Counted from the stretch's first letter, positions 8,847 through 18,292 are shown. The stretch: 64,000 nt of DNA from Collinsella sp. (GCA_019414055.1 DXMV01000020.1:29054-93053); one strand, 5' to 3'. Made by a program: numbers and translations. Notes: generated by a model from the letters alone, not told the origin.

Positions 8847-11300
8847 TTACATCAAATCATAGGCGTCGACGTCAACGCTCACGCTCACGCCGCGCACGGA
8901 GCCAACCTCTTTGAGGCAGGCGTCGATATCATCAGAGACATGGTACCCTACCGGCGACTTTACAAGCAGATGGAAGCGGTAACGGTCCTTGGCTCTCTCG
9001 ATTACACACGAAGCCGGACCAAGCACCTGGGGCACGGCGCTCCCCGCCCGCAAAAAGTCGGGCGCGGCGGCATGCCAGCGACGCTTGAGGAGCTTCGCGA
9101 TGCGGCCGATGTAGTCCCGCGCGTCATCCGCATTCGTCGACCACACCAAGATGTTGGCCAAGCGCACGAACGGGGGATACAGGGCGTCGCGGCGCTGGTC
9201 CAGGTCGTAGTCGGTAAAAATCGAGCGGTCGTGCTCGGCGACGGCGCGAATGACCGGGTCCTCAGGCAGGTAGGTCTGGATGATAACCTCGCCGGGACGA
9301 TCACCGCGGCCGGCGCGGCCCGCAACCTGCTCTAGCAGGTCGTAGGCGCGCTCCCCTGCGCGGAAGTCCGGCAGCTTGAGGGCGAAGTCGGCATTGACCA
9401 CGCCCACGAGCGTGACCTCGGGAAAGTCGAGGCCCTTTGCGATCATTTGAGTGCCCAGCAACACCGCGCAATCGGCCGCATCGAACTGCTCGAGCAGCTT
9501 TTTGTGCGCGTCCTTGCCGCGCGTGGAATCGGCATCCATGCGAATGATGGCGACGTCGTCGGGCAGCATCTGGTGCAGCGCATCCTCGATCTGCTGCGTA
9601 CCCAGGCCCATTTTAGCCAGGTAGCGGCTGCCGCACTTGGGACAGCGACTCGTGGGCGCCGGATAGGGTTGCACGCGCCAGGACGAACCGCAAGTGTGGC
9701 ACTGCAGCGTATGGGTGCGCTCGTGATACGTGAGCGCGGTGGAACAGTGATTGCAGGTGGGGACGCAGCCGCACTCGCGGCACATAAGGAACGGCGCAAA
9801 GCCGCGACGGTTGTGCAGCAGCACGGCCTTCTCGCGGCGCTCGACTACGCGCTCCAGGCCTTCCATCAGCGGTTTTGAGAACATGGAGCGGCTGCCGTGC
9901 GAAAACTCGCGGCGCAGGTCGGCAATGCGGACCGTGGGCAGCACGGCATTTCCCGGGCGCTCAGGCATCTCGACACGAGTCCAGGTGGCACCGTTGTACG
10001 TGCCGCGGCGGCAGCGGTCGAGGGCCTCCGCAGAAGGCGTGGCCGAGCCCAACACGAGCGGGCAGCGATAACGACACGCCATCTCGGCAGCCACCTCGCG
10101 CGCATGGTAGCGCGGGCTGGAGCCCTGCTTGTAGCTGGTCTCGTGCTCCTCGTCGATGATGATAAGACCCAAGTCGCTGAGCGGGCAAAAGAGCGCCGAG
10201 CGGGCGCCCACGACCACACGCGCGGCACCGCTGGCGACCATATCCCACTGGTCCAGGCGCTCGCCAGCAGAAAGTCGCGAATGGAACACGGCAACCGTCT
10301 CGCCAAAGCGCGAACGGAAGCGGCCGACAGTCTGGGCCGTCAGCGAAATCTCGGGCACGAGCACGCAGGCCGAACGGCCGGCCGCCAGCACGCGCTCGAT
10401 AGCGGAGAGGTAGACCTCGGTTTTGCCAGATCCGGTGACGCCATCGACAAGGACTACGTCGCCGTGGGCGTCAAGGCGGGCACGCTCAATCTGCGCGAGG
10501 GCCTGCTGCTGGCCGTTGGTAAGCGAGACCGGTGCTTTGCCGCTCGCGGAGGACAGCGTGGTCTGCTCGCTACAGCCACGCCACGCCCGGCGCTCCTCCA
10601 CCACCACGACGCCGCGTTTTTCGAGCGCCTTGATGGTCGCCGACATGCTGTTGTAGAGCAGGTTGAGGTCGCGCGTCGTGACCGGGCCGCATTGGAGCGC
10701 CTCAATGAGCTGACGCTGGCGGACCGCGGTCTTGGGCGGCGTGTAGTCGAAACCCTCGGGCGTGAGCATGACCCAACGGTTTTGGATGGGTTTGACGGCG
10801 GGGCGCTCAACGGTCCACACGCCGTCATCGACCTTGACCACGCGCGGGCTTCCGCCCGGGGGCAAGAACAGGCGCAGGCACTCGGAAAGCGTCGCGACGT
10901 ACTCGCGGCTCATCCAACGTGCGATACGGGCGGACTCGGCGGTAAATAGCGGCTTGCTGAGGATAGCCTCGATAGGCTTGATGCGCGCGGGATCGAGAGC
11001 GTCGTTACCTTGCAGGTTGGCAAGCTCGGGCGCAATGTCGACGATGTAGCCTGCGGCCGCACGGTTGCCAAAATGAACTAGGACCGTCGATCCGACCTGG
11101 GCCTCGTCGGCAAGGGAGTCGGGAATGCCGTAGGCAAACGGCTCGGACAGCGCACGGGTCGGGATGTCGAGGACCACGCTCGCGTAGGCGACGACGGGCT
11201 CGGATACGGGCTCGGGCTGCGCCGGGGCGGCGACGGGGGCCGCGGACTTCGGAGCTTCCTCCGGTTCCGGCGAACCAAACAGTGACAGTTGCTCGGCCAT
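8847..11300 (-). CDS. priA: Primosomal protein N' (replication restart helicase PriA)
   Basis: An 817-residue protein. After a short Ala/Pro-rich segment (MAEQLSLFGSPEPEEAP...) come the DNA-binding domain and the helicase: Walker A in VDGVTGSGKTEVYL, DEEH in IIDEEHETSYKQ, and the zinc-binding insert with CxxCxxxxxCxxC and a second CxxC...CxxC set. PriA reloads the replisome at stalled forks (family knowledge). The start at 11300 is preceded by GGGAGGT at about ten bases; the frame stays open 54 codons further upstream but that stretch contains the gltX terminator and reads unlike protein. First gene of the priA-def-fmt-rsmB unit. Confidence 0.95.
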   Translation of the reverse strand: MAEQLSLFGSPEPEEAPKSAAPVAAPAQPEPVSEPVVAYASVVLDIPTRALSEPFAYGIPDSLADEAQVGSTVLVHFGNRAAAGYIVDIAPELANLQGNDALDPARIKPIEAILSKPLFTAESARIARWMSREYVATLSECLRLFLPPGGSPRVVKVDDGVWTVERPAVKPIQNRWVMLTPEGFDYTPPKTAVRQRQLIEALQCGPVTTRDLNLLYNSMSATIKALEKRGVVVVEERRAWRGCSEQTTLSSASGKAPVSLTNGQQQALAQIERARLDAHGDVVLVDGVTGSGKTEVYLSAIERVLAAGRSACVLVPEISLTAQTVGRFRSRFGETVAVFHSRLSAGERLDQWDMVASGAARVVVGARSALFCPLSDLGLIIIDEEHETSYKQGSSPRYHAREVAAEMACRYRCPLVLGSATPSAEALDRCRRGTYNGATWTRVEMPERPGNAVLPTVRIADLRREFSHGSRSMFSKPLMEGLERVVERREKAVLLHNRRGFAPFLMCRECGCVPTCNHCSTALTYHERTHTLQCHTCGSSWRVQPYPAPTSRCPKCGSRYLAKMGLGTQQIEDALHQMLPDDVAIIRMDADSTRGKDAHKKLLEQFDAADCAVLLGTQMIAKGLDFPEVTLVGVVNADFALKLPDFRAGERAYDLLEQVAGRAGRGDRPGEVIIQTYLPEDPVIRAVAEHDRSIFTDYDLDQRRDALYPPFVRLANILVWSTNADDARDYIGRIAKLLKRRWHAAAPDFLRAGSAVPQVLGPASCVIERAKDRYRFHLLVKSPVGYHVSDDIDACLKEVGSVRGVSVSVDVDAYDLM

Positions 11301-11339
11301 GGTCTCTGTACCTCCCATCCCATACGTCTTTAGAAACAA

Positions 11340-11365
11340 GAGCCCCGCTCGGGTGAACGGGGCTC
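11340..11365 (-). terminator. Hairpin terminator after gltX
   Basis: GAGCCCCG pairs with CGGGGCTC across a 10-base loop; on the minus strand the stem is followed by TTGTTTCT. It lies between the gltX stop and the priA start. Confidence 0.75.
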
Positions 11366-11388
11366 GGATACATACGTTTGCGCAGCGA

Positions 11389-12864
11389 TTACAGCGCCAT
11401 CGTGCGGGCGCGGTCGATGCGCGCCAGGCAGTCGTCGCGGCCGACGAGCGCCATGGTCTCACCCAGCGGGGGGCTCACCATGTTGCCGCAGACGGCGACG
11501 CGCACAGCCTGGAAGACAACACGCTTCTTGAGGTCCATCTGCTCGGGCAGCGGCTCAAGCGCGGCGTCGATGTTGGCAGCCGTCCACTCGTCCACGCCCT
11601 CGAGCGCGGCCTTGGCGGCATCCAGAATGGCACCCATGCCTTCCTTGGCCAGGCCCTTGTTGACGGATTTCTCGTCATACTCGAGCGTCTCGGCCGTGGC
11701 AAAGATGGGAGCGGCGACAGTCACGGCGTCGGCCGGCATCTTGGTGCGCGGCTTAACGATGGCAGCGAGTGCGTCGATCCAGTCCTCGCCGTACTCGACG
11801 TTACCCTCGATGAGGCCTGCCTCGTGCAGCTCGGGGACCATGATCTCGTCGGCAAACTGAGCGTCGGACATGCCGTTGATGTACTCGGCATTGACCCAGT
11901 CGAGCTTCTTGGGATCGAAGGTCGCAGGGTTCTTGGAGATGCGGTCAAGCGAAAACTTGCTGGCCAGGACATCGCGCGGGATGATCGTGGTCTCGCCGTC
12001 GAGCGACCAGCCGAGCAGCGCCAGATAGTTGACGAAGGCGTCGGACAGATAGCCGGCGTCGCGGTACTCCTCCACCGAGGTGGCGCCGTGGCGCTTGGAG
12101 AGCTTCTTGCCGTCGGCACCCAAGATCATGGAGATGTGCGCGAACGTGGGCACGGGCGCGCCGAGGGCCTCGTAGACCATGACCTGGCGCGGGGTGTTGG
12201 ACAGATGGTCGTCGCCGCGGATGACGTGGGTAATCTTCATCATGGCATCGTCGACGACGGTCGCGAAGTTATAGGTGGGCGTGCCGTCGGAGCGGAAGAT
12301 GACAAAGTCGTCGAGCTCCTTGGCATCGAAGGTCACCTCGCCGTGGACGGCGTCATGGATAACGACGTCGCCGCGGTTCTCGGGCACCTTGATGCGCAGG
12401 ACGTAGGGCTCGCCGGCCTCGATGCGGCGGCGGGCCTCCTCGGGATCGAGATCGCGGCAGCGGCGCTGATAGCCCTGGAAGGGGTCCTTGCGCTCCTGGG
12501 CGGCCTTGCGATCGGCATCGAGCTGCTCCTTGGTACAGAAGCAGGGATAGGCCTTGCCCTCGTCCCAGAGCTTCTGGGCGGCCTGCTTGTACAGGTCCAG
12601 GCGCTCGGTCTGTGCGTAAGGGCCATAGTCGCCGCCCACCTCGGGGCCCTCGTCCCAGTCCAGGCCCAGCCAACGCATGGCGCGCAGAATGATCTGCGTG
12701 TTCTCGTCGGTGGAACGGGTGGGGTCGGTGTCGTCGATGCGCAGGATGAACGTGCCGCCGTTTGCGCGGGCGAAAGCCCAGTTATAGATAGCGGTGCGGG
12801 CGCCGCCGATGTGCAGCTTGCCCGTGGGTGAGGGTGCAAAGCGGACGCGAACGTCTGATGCCAT
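11389..12864 (-). CDS. gltX: Glutamyl-tRNA synthetase
   Basis: A 491-residue class I synthetase. The HIGH motif appears as HIGG in PSPTGKLHIGGARTAIYN near the N terminus, and KMSKS as KLSKR in GADGKKLSKRHGA, both usual for GltX. The start at 12864 follows GAGGAG by eight bases and immediately gives MASDVRVRFAPSPTG. It charges tRNA-Glu, two copies of which are in this window at 25.8 kb. Monocistronic: a repeat-containing gap upstream and a terminator downstream. Confidence 0.96.
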   Translation of the reverse strand: MASDVRVRFAPSPTGKLHIGGARTAIYNWAFARANGGTFILRIDDTDPTRSTDENTQIILRAMRWLGLDWDEGPEVGGDYGPYAQTERLDLYKQAAQKLWDEGKAYPCFCTKEQLDADRKAAQERKDPFQGYQRRCRDLDPEEARRRIEAGEPYVLRIKVPENRGDVVIHDAVHGEVTFDAKELDDFVIFRSDGTPTYNFATVVDDAMMKITHVIRGDDHLSNTPRQVMVYEALGAPVPTFAHISMILGADGKKLSKRHGATSVEEYRDAGYLSDAFVNYLALLGWSLDGETTIIPRDVLASKFSLDRISKNPATFDPKKLDWVNAEYINGMSDAQFADEIMVPELHEAGLIEGNVEYGEDWIDALAAIVKPRTKMPADAVTVAAPIFATAETLEYDEKSVNKGLAKEGMGAILDAAKAALEGVDEWTAANIDAALEPLPEQMDLKKRVVFQAVRVAVCGNMVSPPLGETMALVGRDDCLARIDRARTMAL

Positions 12865-12948
12865 GGATATCTCCTCGATTGCAGGATGGATGTCTAACCG
12901 CATCAGTATAAAGCAACAAAGCAACCTCCGCACAAAGGGCACCGACCC

Positions 12949-13021
12949 ACTCATTGGGGACAGACTTAAATGGCTACCCAATGAGCACCCGACTGGTCAT
13001 TTAAGTCTATCCCCAATGAGT
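12949..13021. repeat. Palindromic element, family D (REP-like)
   Basis: 24-base arms at 12949-12972 and 12998-13021 are complementary with one mismatch (ACTCATTGGGG, then AGACTTAAATG). The core contains CCCAATGAG, a third match to the arm, so two alternative hairpins are possible. The GGGGACAGACTTAA motif resembles REP sequences associated with RAYT transposases (from memory, unverified). It lies between the divergent gltX and metK. Confidence 0.75.
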
Positions 13022-13132
13022 AGGTGCGGAAAGGGTGTGAATATTCGATTAACGCGATATGATGTGCCCTTACATATAGAGCTCGGCGGAATGGTAACGG
13101 TCGCCGGGACACGTATTTTGAAAGGGGCTATC

Positions 13133-14413
13133 ATGCCAGAAGAACTTCGTTCCATCCCACCCCAACACGGGTCCTTTGTTTTTACGTCGGAGTCGGTGAC
13201 CGAAGGCCATCCCGATAAGATCGCTGACCAGATCAGCGACGCCGTCCTCGACGCAATCCTCGCTAAAGAAATTGAGCTGCAGGAGCAGGGCTACATTGCG
13301 CCCAACGGCGTGCCCGCAAACGTTGAGAACGTCCGCTGTGCCTGCGAGACCCTCGTGACCACCGGCACCGTCATCGTTGCCGGCGAGATCCGCACCCAGG
13401 CATACGTCGACGTGCAGGAGATTGCCCGTGGCGTTATCCGCCGCATTGGCTACAACCGCGCAAAGTTCGGTTTTGACTGCGATACCTGCGGAGTTATGAG
13501 CCTCATCCACGAGCAGTCGCCCGATATCGCCCAGGGCGTCGACGAGTCCTTCGAGACCCAGACCGGCGCCACCACCGACCCGATCGATCTGATCGGCGCC
13601 GGCGACCAGGGCATGATGTTTGGCTATGCCTCCAACGAGACCAAGACCCTCATGCCCATGCCGCACTACCTGGCGAGCCGCCTGGCCGAGCGCCTGGCCG
13701 CCGTGCGCCACGACGGCACCCTGCCCTACCTGCGCCCCGACGGCAAGACCCAGGTCACGGTGCGCTACGAGGACGGCAAGCCCGTCGAGGTCACAACCAT
13801 CGTCATCTCCACGCAGCATGCCGCCGAGATCGAGGACATGGGCAAGATCAAGAACGACCTCATCGAGCACGTCATCACCCCCGTCATGGCCGCCGAGAAC
13901 ATGCCGTGGGACAACGCCGACATCTATGTGAACCCCACCGGTCGCTTTGTCGTGGGCGGCCCCATGGGCGACACGGGCCTCACCGGCCGTAAGATCATCG
14001 TCGACACCTACGGCGGTTACGGCCGTCACGGCGGCGGTGCCTTCAGCGGCAAGGACTGCACCAAGGTCGACCGCTCCGCCGCATACGCCGCGCGCTGGGT
14101 CGCCAAGAACGTGGTGGCCGCCGGCCTGGCCGACCGCTGCGAGGTCGAGCTGGCCTACGCCATCGGCGTGTCCAAGCCGCTGTCTATCATGGTCGACACC
14201 TTCGGTACCGCGCATGTTGCCGAGGACAAGATCGTCGAGGCCGTCGAGAAGACCTTCGACCTGCGCCCGGGCGCGATCATCCGCGACCTGGATCTGCGTC
14301 GTCCGATCTACGAGAAGACGGCAGCCTACGGCCACTTCGGCCGCGAAGACGCCGACTTCACCTGGGAGCAAACAGACAGGGTCGACGAGCTCAAAGCAGC
14401 CTGCGGTCTATAA
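13133..14413 (+). CDS. metK: S-adenosylmethionine synthetase
   Basis: A 426-residue enzyme making SAM from methionine and ATP. It shows the family signatures in order: GHPDKIADQISDAVLDAIL near the N terminus, GAGDQGMMFGYAS in the middle, and GGGAFSGKDCTKVDRSAAY near 300. The start at 13133 follows AAAGGGG by six bases and yields MPEELRSIPPQHG; an in-frame extension upstream would run through the family D repeat and is not credible. A possible -10 (TATGAT, about 13058) lies upstream; no SAM riboswitch was recognised. Confidence 0.96.
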   Translation: MPEELRSIPPQHGSFVFTSESVTEGHPDKIADQISDAVLDAILAKEIELQEQGYIAPNGVPANVENVRCACETLVTTGTVIVAGEIRTQAYVDVQEIARGVIRRIGYNRAKFGFDCDTCGVMSLIHEQSPDIAQGVDESFETQTGATTDPIDLIGAGDQGMMFGYASNETKTLMPMPHYLASRLAERLAAVRHDGTLPYLRPDGKTQVTVRYEDGKPVEVTTIVISTQHAAEIEDMGKIKNDLIEHVITPVMAAENMPWDNADIYVNPTGRFVVGGPMGDTGLTGRKIIVDTYGGYGRHGGGAFSGKDCTKVDRSAAYAARWVAKNVVAAGLADRCEVELAYAIGVSKPLSIMVDTFGTAHVAEDKIVEAVEKTFDLRPGAIIRDLDLRRPIYEKTAAYGHFGREDADFTWEQTDRVDELKAACGL

Positions 14414-14455
14414 GCTAACGGCAAAAGCTGCAGCCAAATCGAAACGCACCAAAAA

Positions 14456-14490
14456 GAGGTACCGGACCAATCGGTACCTCTATTTTTATT
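14456..14490 (+). terminator. Terminator after metK
   Basis: GAGGTACC and GGTACCTC form an 8-bp perfect stem with a 9-base loop, preceded by AAAAA and followed by TATTTTTATT. A classic intrinsic terminator, possibly two-way. Confidence 0.9.
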
Positions 14491-14582
14491 AACCGGTGGT
14501 GAAGATGAGCCGACCTGGGACGCAGAATAGGTCACGAGCTCATGAATTTTGCAGCACGAGCGCCTCTACCATGTATCCTTAG

Positions 14583-14701
14583 TCCCGAGGGGCGGGGCAT
14601 AAGGTCGATCGCGAGTTCCGCACGAGCCGGAGAGCACTTAATGTGCTCTCCGTGCGAGCAGGATTGTCCGAGCAGGCGACCTTATGCCCCGCCCCTCGGG
14701 A
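14583..14701. repeat. Arm-core-arm palindrome, family B, copy 1
   Basis: The 25-base arms 14583-14607 and 14677-14701 are perfect complements. The 69-base core begins ATCGCGAGTTCCGCACGAGC and holds a hairpin GGAGAGCAC-TTAAT-GTGCTCTCC. The core matches the reverse complement of 32030-32097 almost throughout, but the arms do not match those of that copy beyond a G-rich outer part. It ends 12 bases before the ribosome site of the serine dehydratase gene, so it would lie in that leader. Confidence 0.88.
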
Positions 14702-14725
14702 CGACGAGATATAGAAGGAGCAGCC

Positions 14726-16333
14726 ATGGCAGGCAAGCCGCAAACACTAGCTACGACCTCGGCATTCGAGATCTTGGGCCCCGTCATGGTCGGTCCTAGC
14801 TCGTCGCACACCGCCGGCGCCCTGCGGTGCGCCCAGGTTGCCGCCAGCCTGCTCGAGGGCCGCATCACCAAGGTTACCTTTGGCCTGTGGAACTCCTTCG
14901 CGCACACCTACCGTGGCCACGGCACCGACCGCGCGCTTGTCGCGGGCATCCTGGGCCTCGACACCGACGACGAGAATATCAAGCAGGCCTTCGACCTCGC
15001 ACGCAAGCAAGGCCTCGAATATCACTTTGACATTAAGGGCGACGACGCCTCCATCCACCCCAACACCGTCGATATCGAGATGTTCGACGACAGGGGTGCC
15101 ACGGCACAGGTCCGCGGCGAGAGCCTAGGCGGCGGCAAGATGCGCATCAGCCGCATCAACGGCGTCGGCGTCGACATCTCGGGCATGTATTCAACGCTCT
15201 TCGTGGCGCACCAGGATGTTCCCGGCGTGCTCGCCGCACTCACGAACCTACTCGCCTACGTACACGTGAACATCGCGTTTTGCCGCACCTACCGCACCGA
15301 GGTGGGCGGCCAGGCCTACTCTGTCTTTGAGACCGACGGCGTCCCCGACGATACCGTCATTCCCATGCTCCGCAAGCTCGACAACGTCGACTACGCCACC
15401 TTTATTGAACTCCCGGGCTCGGCATCATCGCTCTCCCCCGGCGTCTCGGCCAAGGAGATCTTCGATGACGGCGAACAGCTGCTCGACGCTTGCAAGGAGC
15501 TGGAACTCAGCATCGGCGCCGTCATGGCCGTGCGCGAAGCGCGTCTGACCGGCGAGGAGCACGCCGTCGCCGCGATGCGCCGCGTGCTCGACGTTATGCG
15601 CGAGGAGACCACGGCCCCCATCGCCAATCCGCAGCGCTCGCTCGGCGGGCTCATCGGCGGCGAGGCGAAGCTCGTCGATGCCACCGGCCGTAACGATTTG
15701 AGCACAAACCTGATGGGCACCGTTCAGACCGATGCCGTGGCCCGCGCGATGGCCGTGCTCGAGCGCTCCGCCACTATGGGCGTGATCGTCGCCGCCCCCA
15801 CGGCAGGCTCCGCGGGCGTCGTGCCCGGCTGCGTGCTGGCACTTGCCGACCACCTGCAGCTCGACGACGAGCAGGTCATGGACGCCCTCTACTGTGCTGC
15901 CGCCATCGGCCTCAACCTCACCACGAGCGCTTGCGTCGCCGGCGCCGAGGGCGGCTGCCAGGCCGAGGTGGGAAGCGCCGCCGCGATGGCCGCCGCCGCG
16001 CTGGTGCAGATGCTCGGCGGCACCCCCGAGCAGGCACTCGACGCCAGTTCCATCGCGCTGAGCAATCTGCTAGGCCTCGTTTGCGACCCCGTGGGCGGAC
16101 TTGTTGAGGTGCCGTGCCAAAACCGCAATGCCATCGGCGTGGCCGCGGCCTTCAGCTCGGCCCAGCTCGCGCTCGCCGGCATCAAGAGCCTGGTGCCGTT
16201 TGACCAGATGGCGCATGTGATGCTCTCGGTGGGCCACGCCCTGCCGGCAACCCTGCGCGAGACGGCCAAGGGCGGCATCGCTCAAGCCCCGGCCGCGCTT
16301 TCTGCCTGCGCCAAATGCGGCATATGCGGATAG
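14726..16333 (+). CDS. sdaA: L-serine dehydratase, iron-sulfur type, single chain (beta then alpha domain)
   Basis: A 535-residue protein that deaminates L-serine to pyruvate and ammonia. The N-terminal beta domain has GPSSSHTAG (about 23-31) and an ACT-like segment around HQDVPGVLAALTNLLAYVHVNIAF. The alpha domain follows with AAPTAGSAGVVPG and cysteines C403, C411, C453 and C464, of which three are expected to hold the 4Fe-4S cluster. The C terminus ends in a Cys-rich CAKCGICG; in related enzymes the C-terminal Cys enters the active site as a built-in ligand (family knowledge). AGAAGGAG sits six bases before the ATG. The family B palindrome lies directly upstream. Confidence 0.93.
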   Translation: MAGKPQTLATTSAFEILGPVMVGPSSSHTAGALRCAQVAASLLEGRITKVTFGLWNSFAHTYRGHGTDRALVAGILGLDTDDENIKQAFDLARKQGLEYHFDIKGDDASIHPNTVDIEMFDDRGATAQVRGESLGGGKMRISRINGVGVDISGMYSTLFVAHQDVPGVLAALTNLLAYVHVNIAFCRTYRTEVGGQAYSVFETDGVPDDTVIPMLRKLDNVDYATFIELPGSASSLSPGVSAKEIFDDGEQLLDACKELELSIGAVMAVREARLTGEEHAVAAMRRVLDVMREETTAPIANPQRSLGGLIGGEAKLVDATGRNDLSTNLMGTVQTDAVARAMAVLERSATMGVIVAAPTAGSAGVVPGCVLALADHLQLDDEQVMDALYCAAAIGLNLTTSACVAGAEGGCQAEVGSAAAMAAAALVQMLGGTPEQALDASSIALSNLLGLVCDPVGGLVEVPCQNRNAIGVAAAFSSAQLALAGIKSLVPFDQMAHVMLSVGHALPATLRETAKGGIAQAPAALSACAKCGICG

Positions 16334-16387
16334 GCAGACTTCTCCAAACTGATACTGTTTCCGCACCACAAACAACAGGCTAATCGC

Positions 16388-16393
16388 TATAAT
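16388..16393 (+). promoter_or_regulatory. Possible -10 box of the L,D-transpeptidase gene
   Basis: TATAAT lies 56 bases before the ATG; no good -35 box was found at the usual distance. Confidence 0.4.
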
Positions 16394-16449
16394 GCAAGCC
16401 CAGTTAAAACACGATGAGCCGCAAGCGAAACTCGAAGGAAATATAAACG

Positions 16450-18195
16450 ATGTCGCAAATCGACCGCAGCAACATGATTCCCGATCCGCAACAACCGAGT
16501 AGGCATACTGGCGGCGTCCAATCGCCGCGCCCCATCGCGCCGGCCCACACCCAACAACACGGCCCGGCCAATGCCTCCCAGCGCCCGAATCAGCGTCAAT
16601 ACCAGCAGCATCAGCAATACCAGCAGCGCCCCGCACAGGGTCCCGCCCCCAAGCAGGGCCCTTCGCACACTCGCGCGGCAAGCAATCGCGGACCCGCGGA
16701 CAAGCACACCAACAAAAGCAGCAAGTCGGGCGGAAAGACGGCCCTCTTTGTCGTCCTCGGCCTCGTCGCGATCATCTACATCGTAGGCGTCGTGGCGTTC
16801 TCGCAGGTCGCTTACCCCAACACCACCATCGCCGGCGTCGACATCTCGCTCTCAAACGCATCTTCGGCAGCCACCAAGGTCAACTCGGCATGGAAGCACT
16901 ACAAGCTCACCGTGTCGGGCGATGACTTTAGCTGGACCTACCAGCCCGAGTCCGACGAGCCCATCGTCGATGGCGAGGAAGCCGCCCACGAAATTATCAG
17001 CAAAAACGAGCCGCTGCTGTGGCCGTCGCGCCTCATCGCGTCGCTCGGCGGCAAAACCGTTAGCGCCACCAAGAACGGCTCGGTCGACTTGGACCAGGAC
17101 GTCGACCTGTCCATGCTCTCCGATGCCTTTGACCAAAAGCAGTTTGAGGAGGACCTGGGCAGCGCCATCGACGAGTTCAACGAGGGCCGCTCGGGTACCT
17201 TCGAGGCCACCAGCTCCTATGACGAGAAGGCCGGCAAGTTCACCGTTGAGAAGGCCCGTTCCAACGAGAAGATCAACCGCGAGCATGTCATCAAATATGC
17301 CGAGATCGAGCTCGCGTCGCTCGCCGAGAACGTCGATATCACCAAGATCGGAAACGACGCCTACGAACCGCTCAACGGCACCCTCACCAACGACCAGATT
17401 CAGGCTGCATGCGATGCCGCCAACAACTTCCTGGGCGTCAACGTGACCCTTAAGCTCAACGGCAATGATGCCGGTAAAGTGGACGGCAGCTCGGTGCTGC
17501 AGTGGATCAGCTTTGCCGATCCGGCCAACCCCACGCTCGATACGTCGCAGATCGGCAGCTGGGCCGCCGAACTCGCTAACGGCTTTAACACCGTGGGATC
17601 CACCCGCTGGTGGACACGCGCCGACGGCAAGGAGTGCGCTGTCGAGGGCGGCGATTTTGGCTGGTCCATCGACAGCGACACGCTCGCCAAGCAGGTCGAG
17701 GACGCTATCAATAACAAGCAGACCGGCGATATCGAGATTTCGTACTCCAAGAAGGCCGACACGTTTACCGCCAAGGGCGAGCCCGATTGGAAGGCCTATA
17801 TCGACGTCGACCTGTCCGAGCAGCACGCGCGCTACTACGACGAGAACGGCAATATCGTGTGGGAGGCCAACTTTATTTCCGGCAAACCGGGCGAAGACGC
17901 CACCCCGGAGGGCGTGTGGCAGATCAACAGCAACGACGGCGCAAGCAAGCTCATCGGTGCTAAAGACCCCGAGACCGGAAAGCCCAAATACGAGAGCCCG
18001 GTCAGCTATTGGATGCCGTTCGAGGGCAATATGATCGGTTTCCACGACGCCACCTGGCAAAACGACAAGAGCTTCGACAATGCCGAGTCCTATAAGTGGT
18101 GCGGAAGCCACGGCTGCATCAACCTGCGCCTGGCCGATGCCAAGGCGCTCCACGACTGCATCAGCGTCGGCCTGTGCGTGGTCGTGCACTCGTAG
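16450..18195 (+). CDS. L,D-transpeptidase (YkuD family) with membrane anchor
   Basis: A 581-residue peptidoglycan cross-linking enzyme. Residues 1-95 are a cytoplasmic Gln/Pro/Arg/Ala-rich segment, followed by one membrane helix (TALFVVLGLVAIIYIVGVVAF) that leaves the rest outside. Two long extracellular domains of the type that precede YkuD in Gram-positive enzymes follow. The catalytic domain is at the C terminus: GFHDATW, then SHGCINLR with the nucleophile C556 and H554. It forms 3-3 cross-links or attaches stem peptides (family knowledge). GAAGGAA precedes the ATG. Confidence 0.92.
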   Translation: MSQIDRSNMIPDPQQPSRHTGGVQSPRPIAPAHTQQHGPANASQRPNQRQYQQHQQYQQRPAQGPAPKQGPSHTRAASNRGPADKHTNKSSKSGGKTALFVVLGLVAIIYIVGVVAFSQVAYPNTTIAGVDISLSNASSAATKVNSAWKHYKLTVSGDDFSWTYQPESDEPIVDGEEAAHEIISKNEPLLWPSRLIASLGGKTVSATKNGSVDLDQDVDLSMLSDAFDQKQFEEDLGSAIDEFNEGRSGTFEATSSYDEKAGKFTVEKARSNEKINREHVIKYAEIELASLAENVDITKIGNDAYEPLNGTLTNDQIQAACDAANNFLGVNVTLKLNGNDAGKVDGSSVLQWISFADPANPTLDTSQIGSWAAELANGFNTVGSTRWWTRADGKECAVEGGDFGWSIDSDTLAKQVEDAINNKQTGDIEISYSKKADTFTAKGEPDWKAYIDVDLSEQHARYYDENGNIVWEANFISGKPGEDATPEGVWQINSNDGASKLIGAKDPETGKPKYESPVSYWMPFEGNMIGFHDATWQNDKSFDNAESYKWCGSHGCINLRLADAKALHDCISVGLCVVVHS

Positions 18196-18258
18196 GGAAA
18201 CACGCCTTCACACAACGGGGAACTGACGCTCCAATCTAACAGTTCCGAAAGATACCGC

Positions 18259-18292
18259 TATATGCGCCCGGCCATCGCGACGGGCGCATATA
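18259..18292 (+). other. Perfect hairpin upstream of the MacAB-like operon
   Basis: TATATGCGCCCG and CGGGCGCATATA form a 12-bp perfect stem with a 10-base loop. No T-tract follows, and a further AGTTCC/GGAACT pair encloses it. It could end the upstream transcript or control the export operon. Confidence 0.6.

Noticed and set aside
11301..11462. Upstream extension of priA by 54 codons
   Set aside because: It covers the gltX terminator and the end of gltX; the ATG at 11300 has its own ribosome site.
13022..13132. SAM riboswitch upstream of metK
   Set aside because: I looked for the usual SAM-I/SAM-II/SAM-IV motifs and stems in the leader and saw none.
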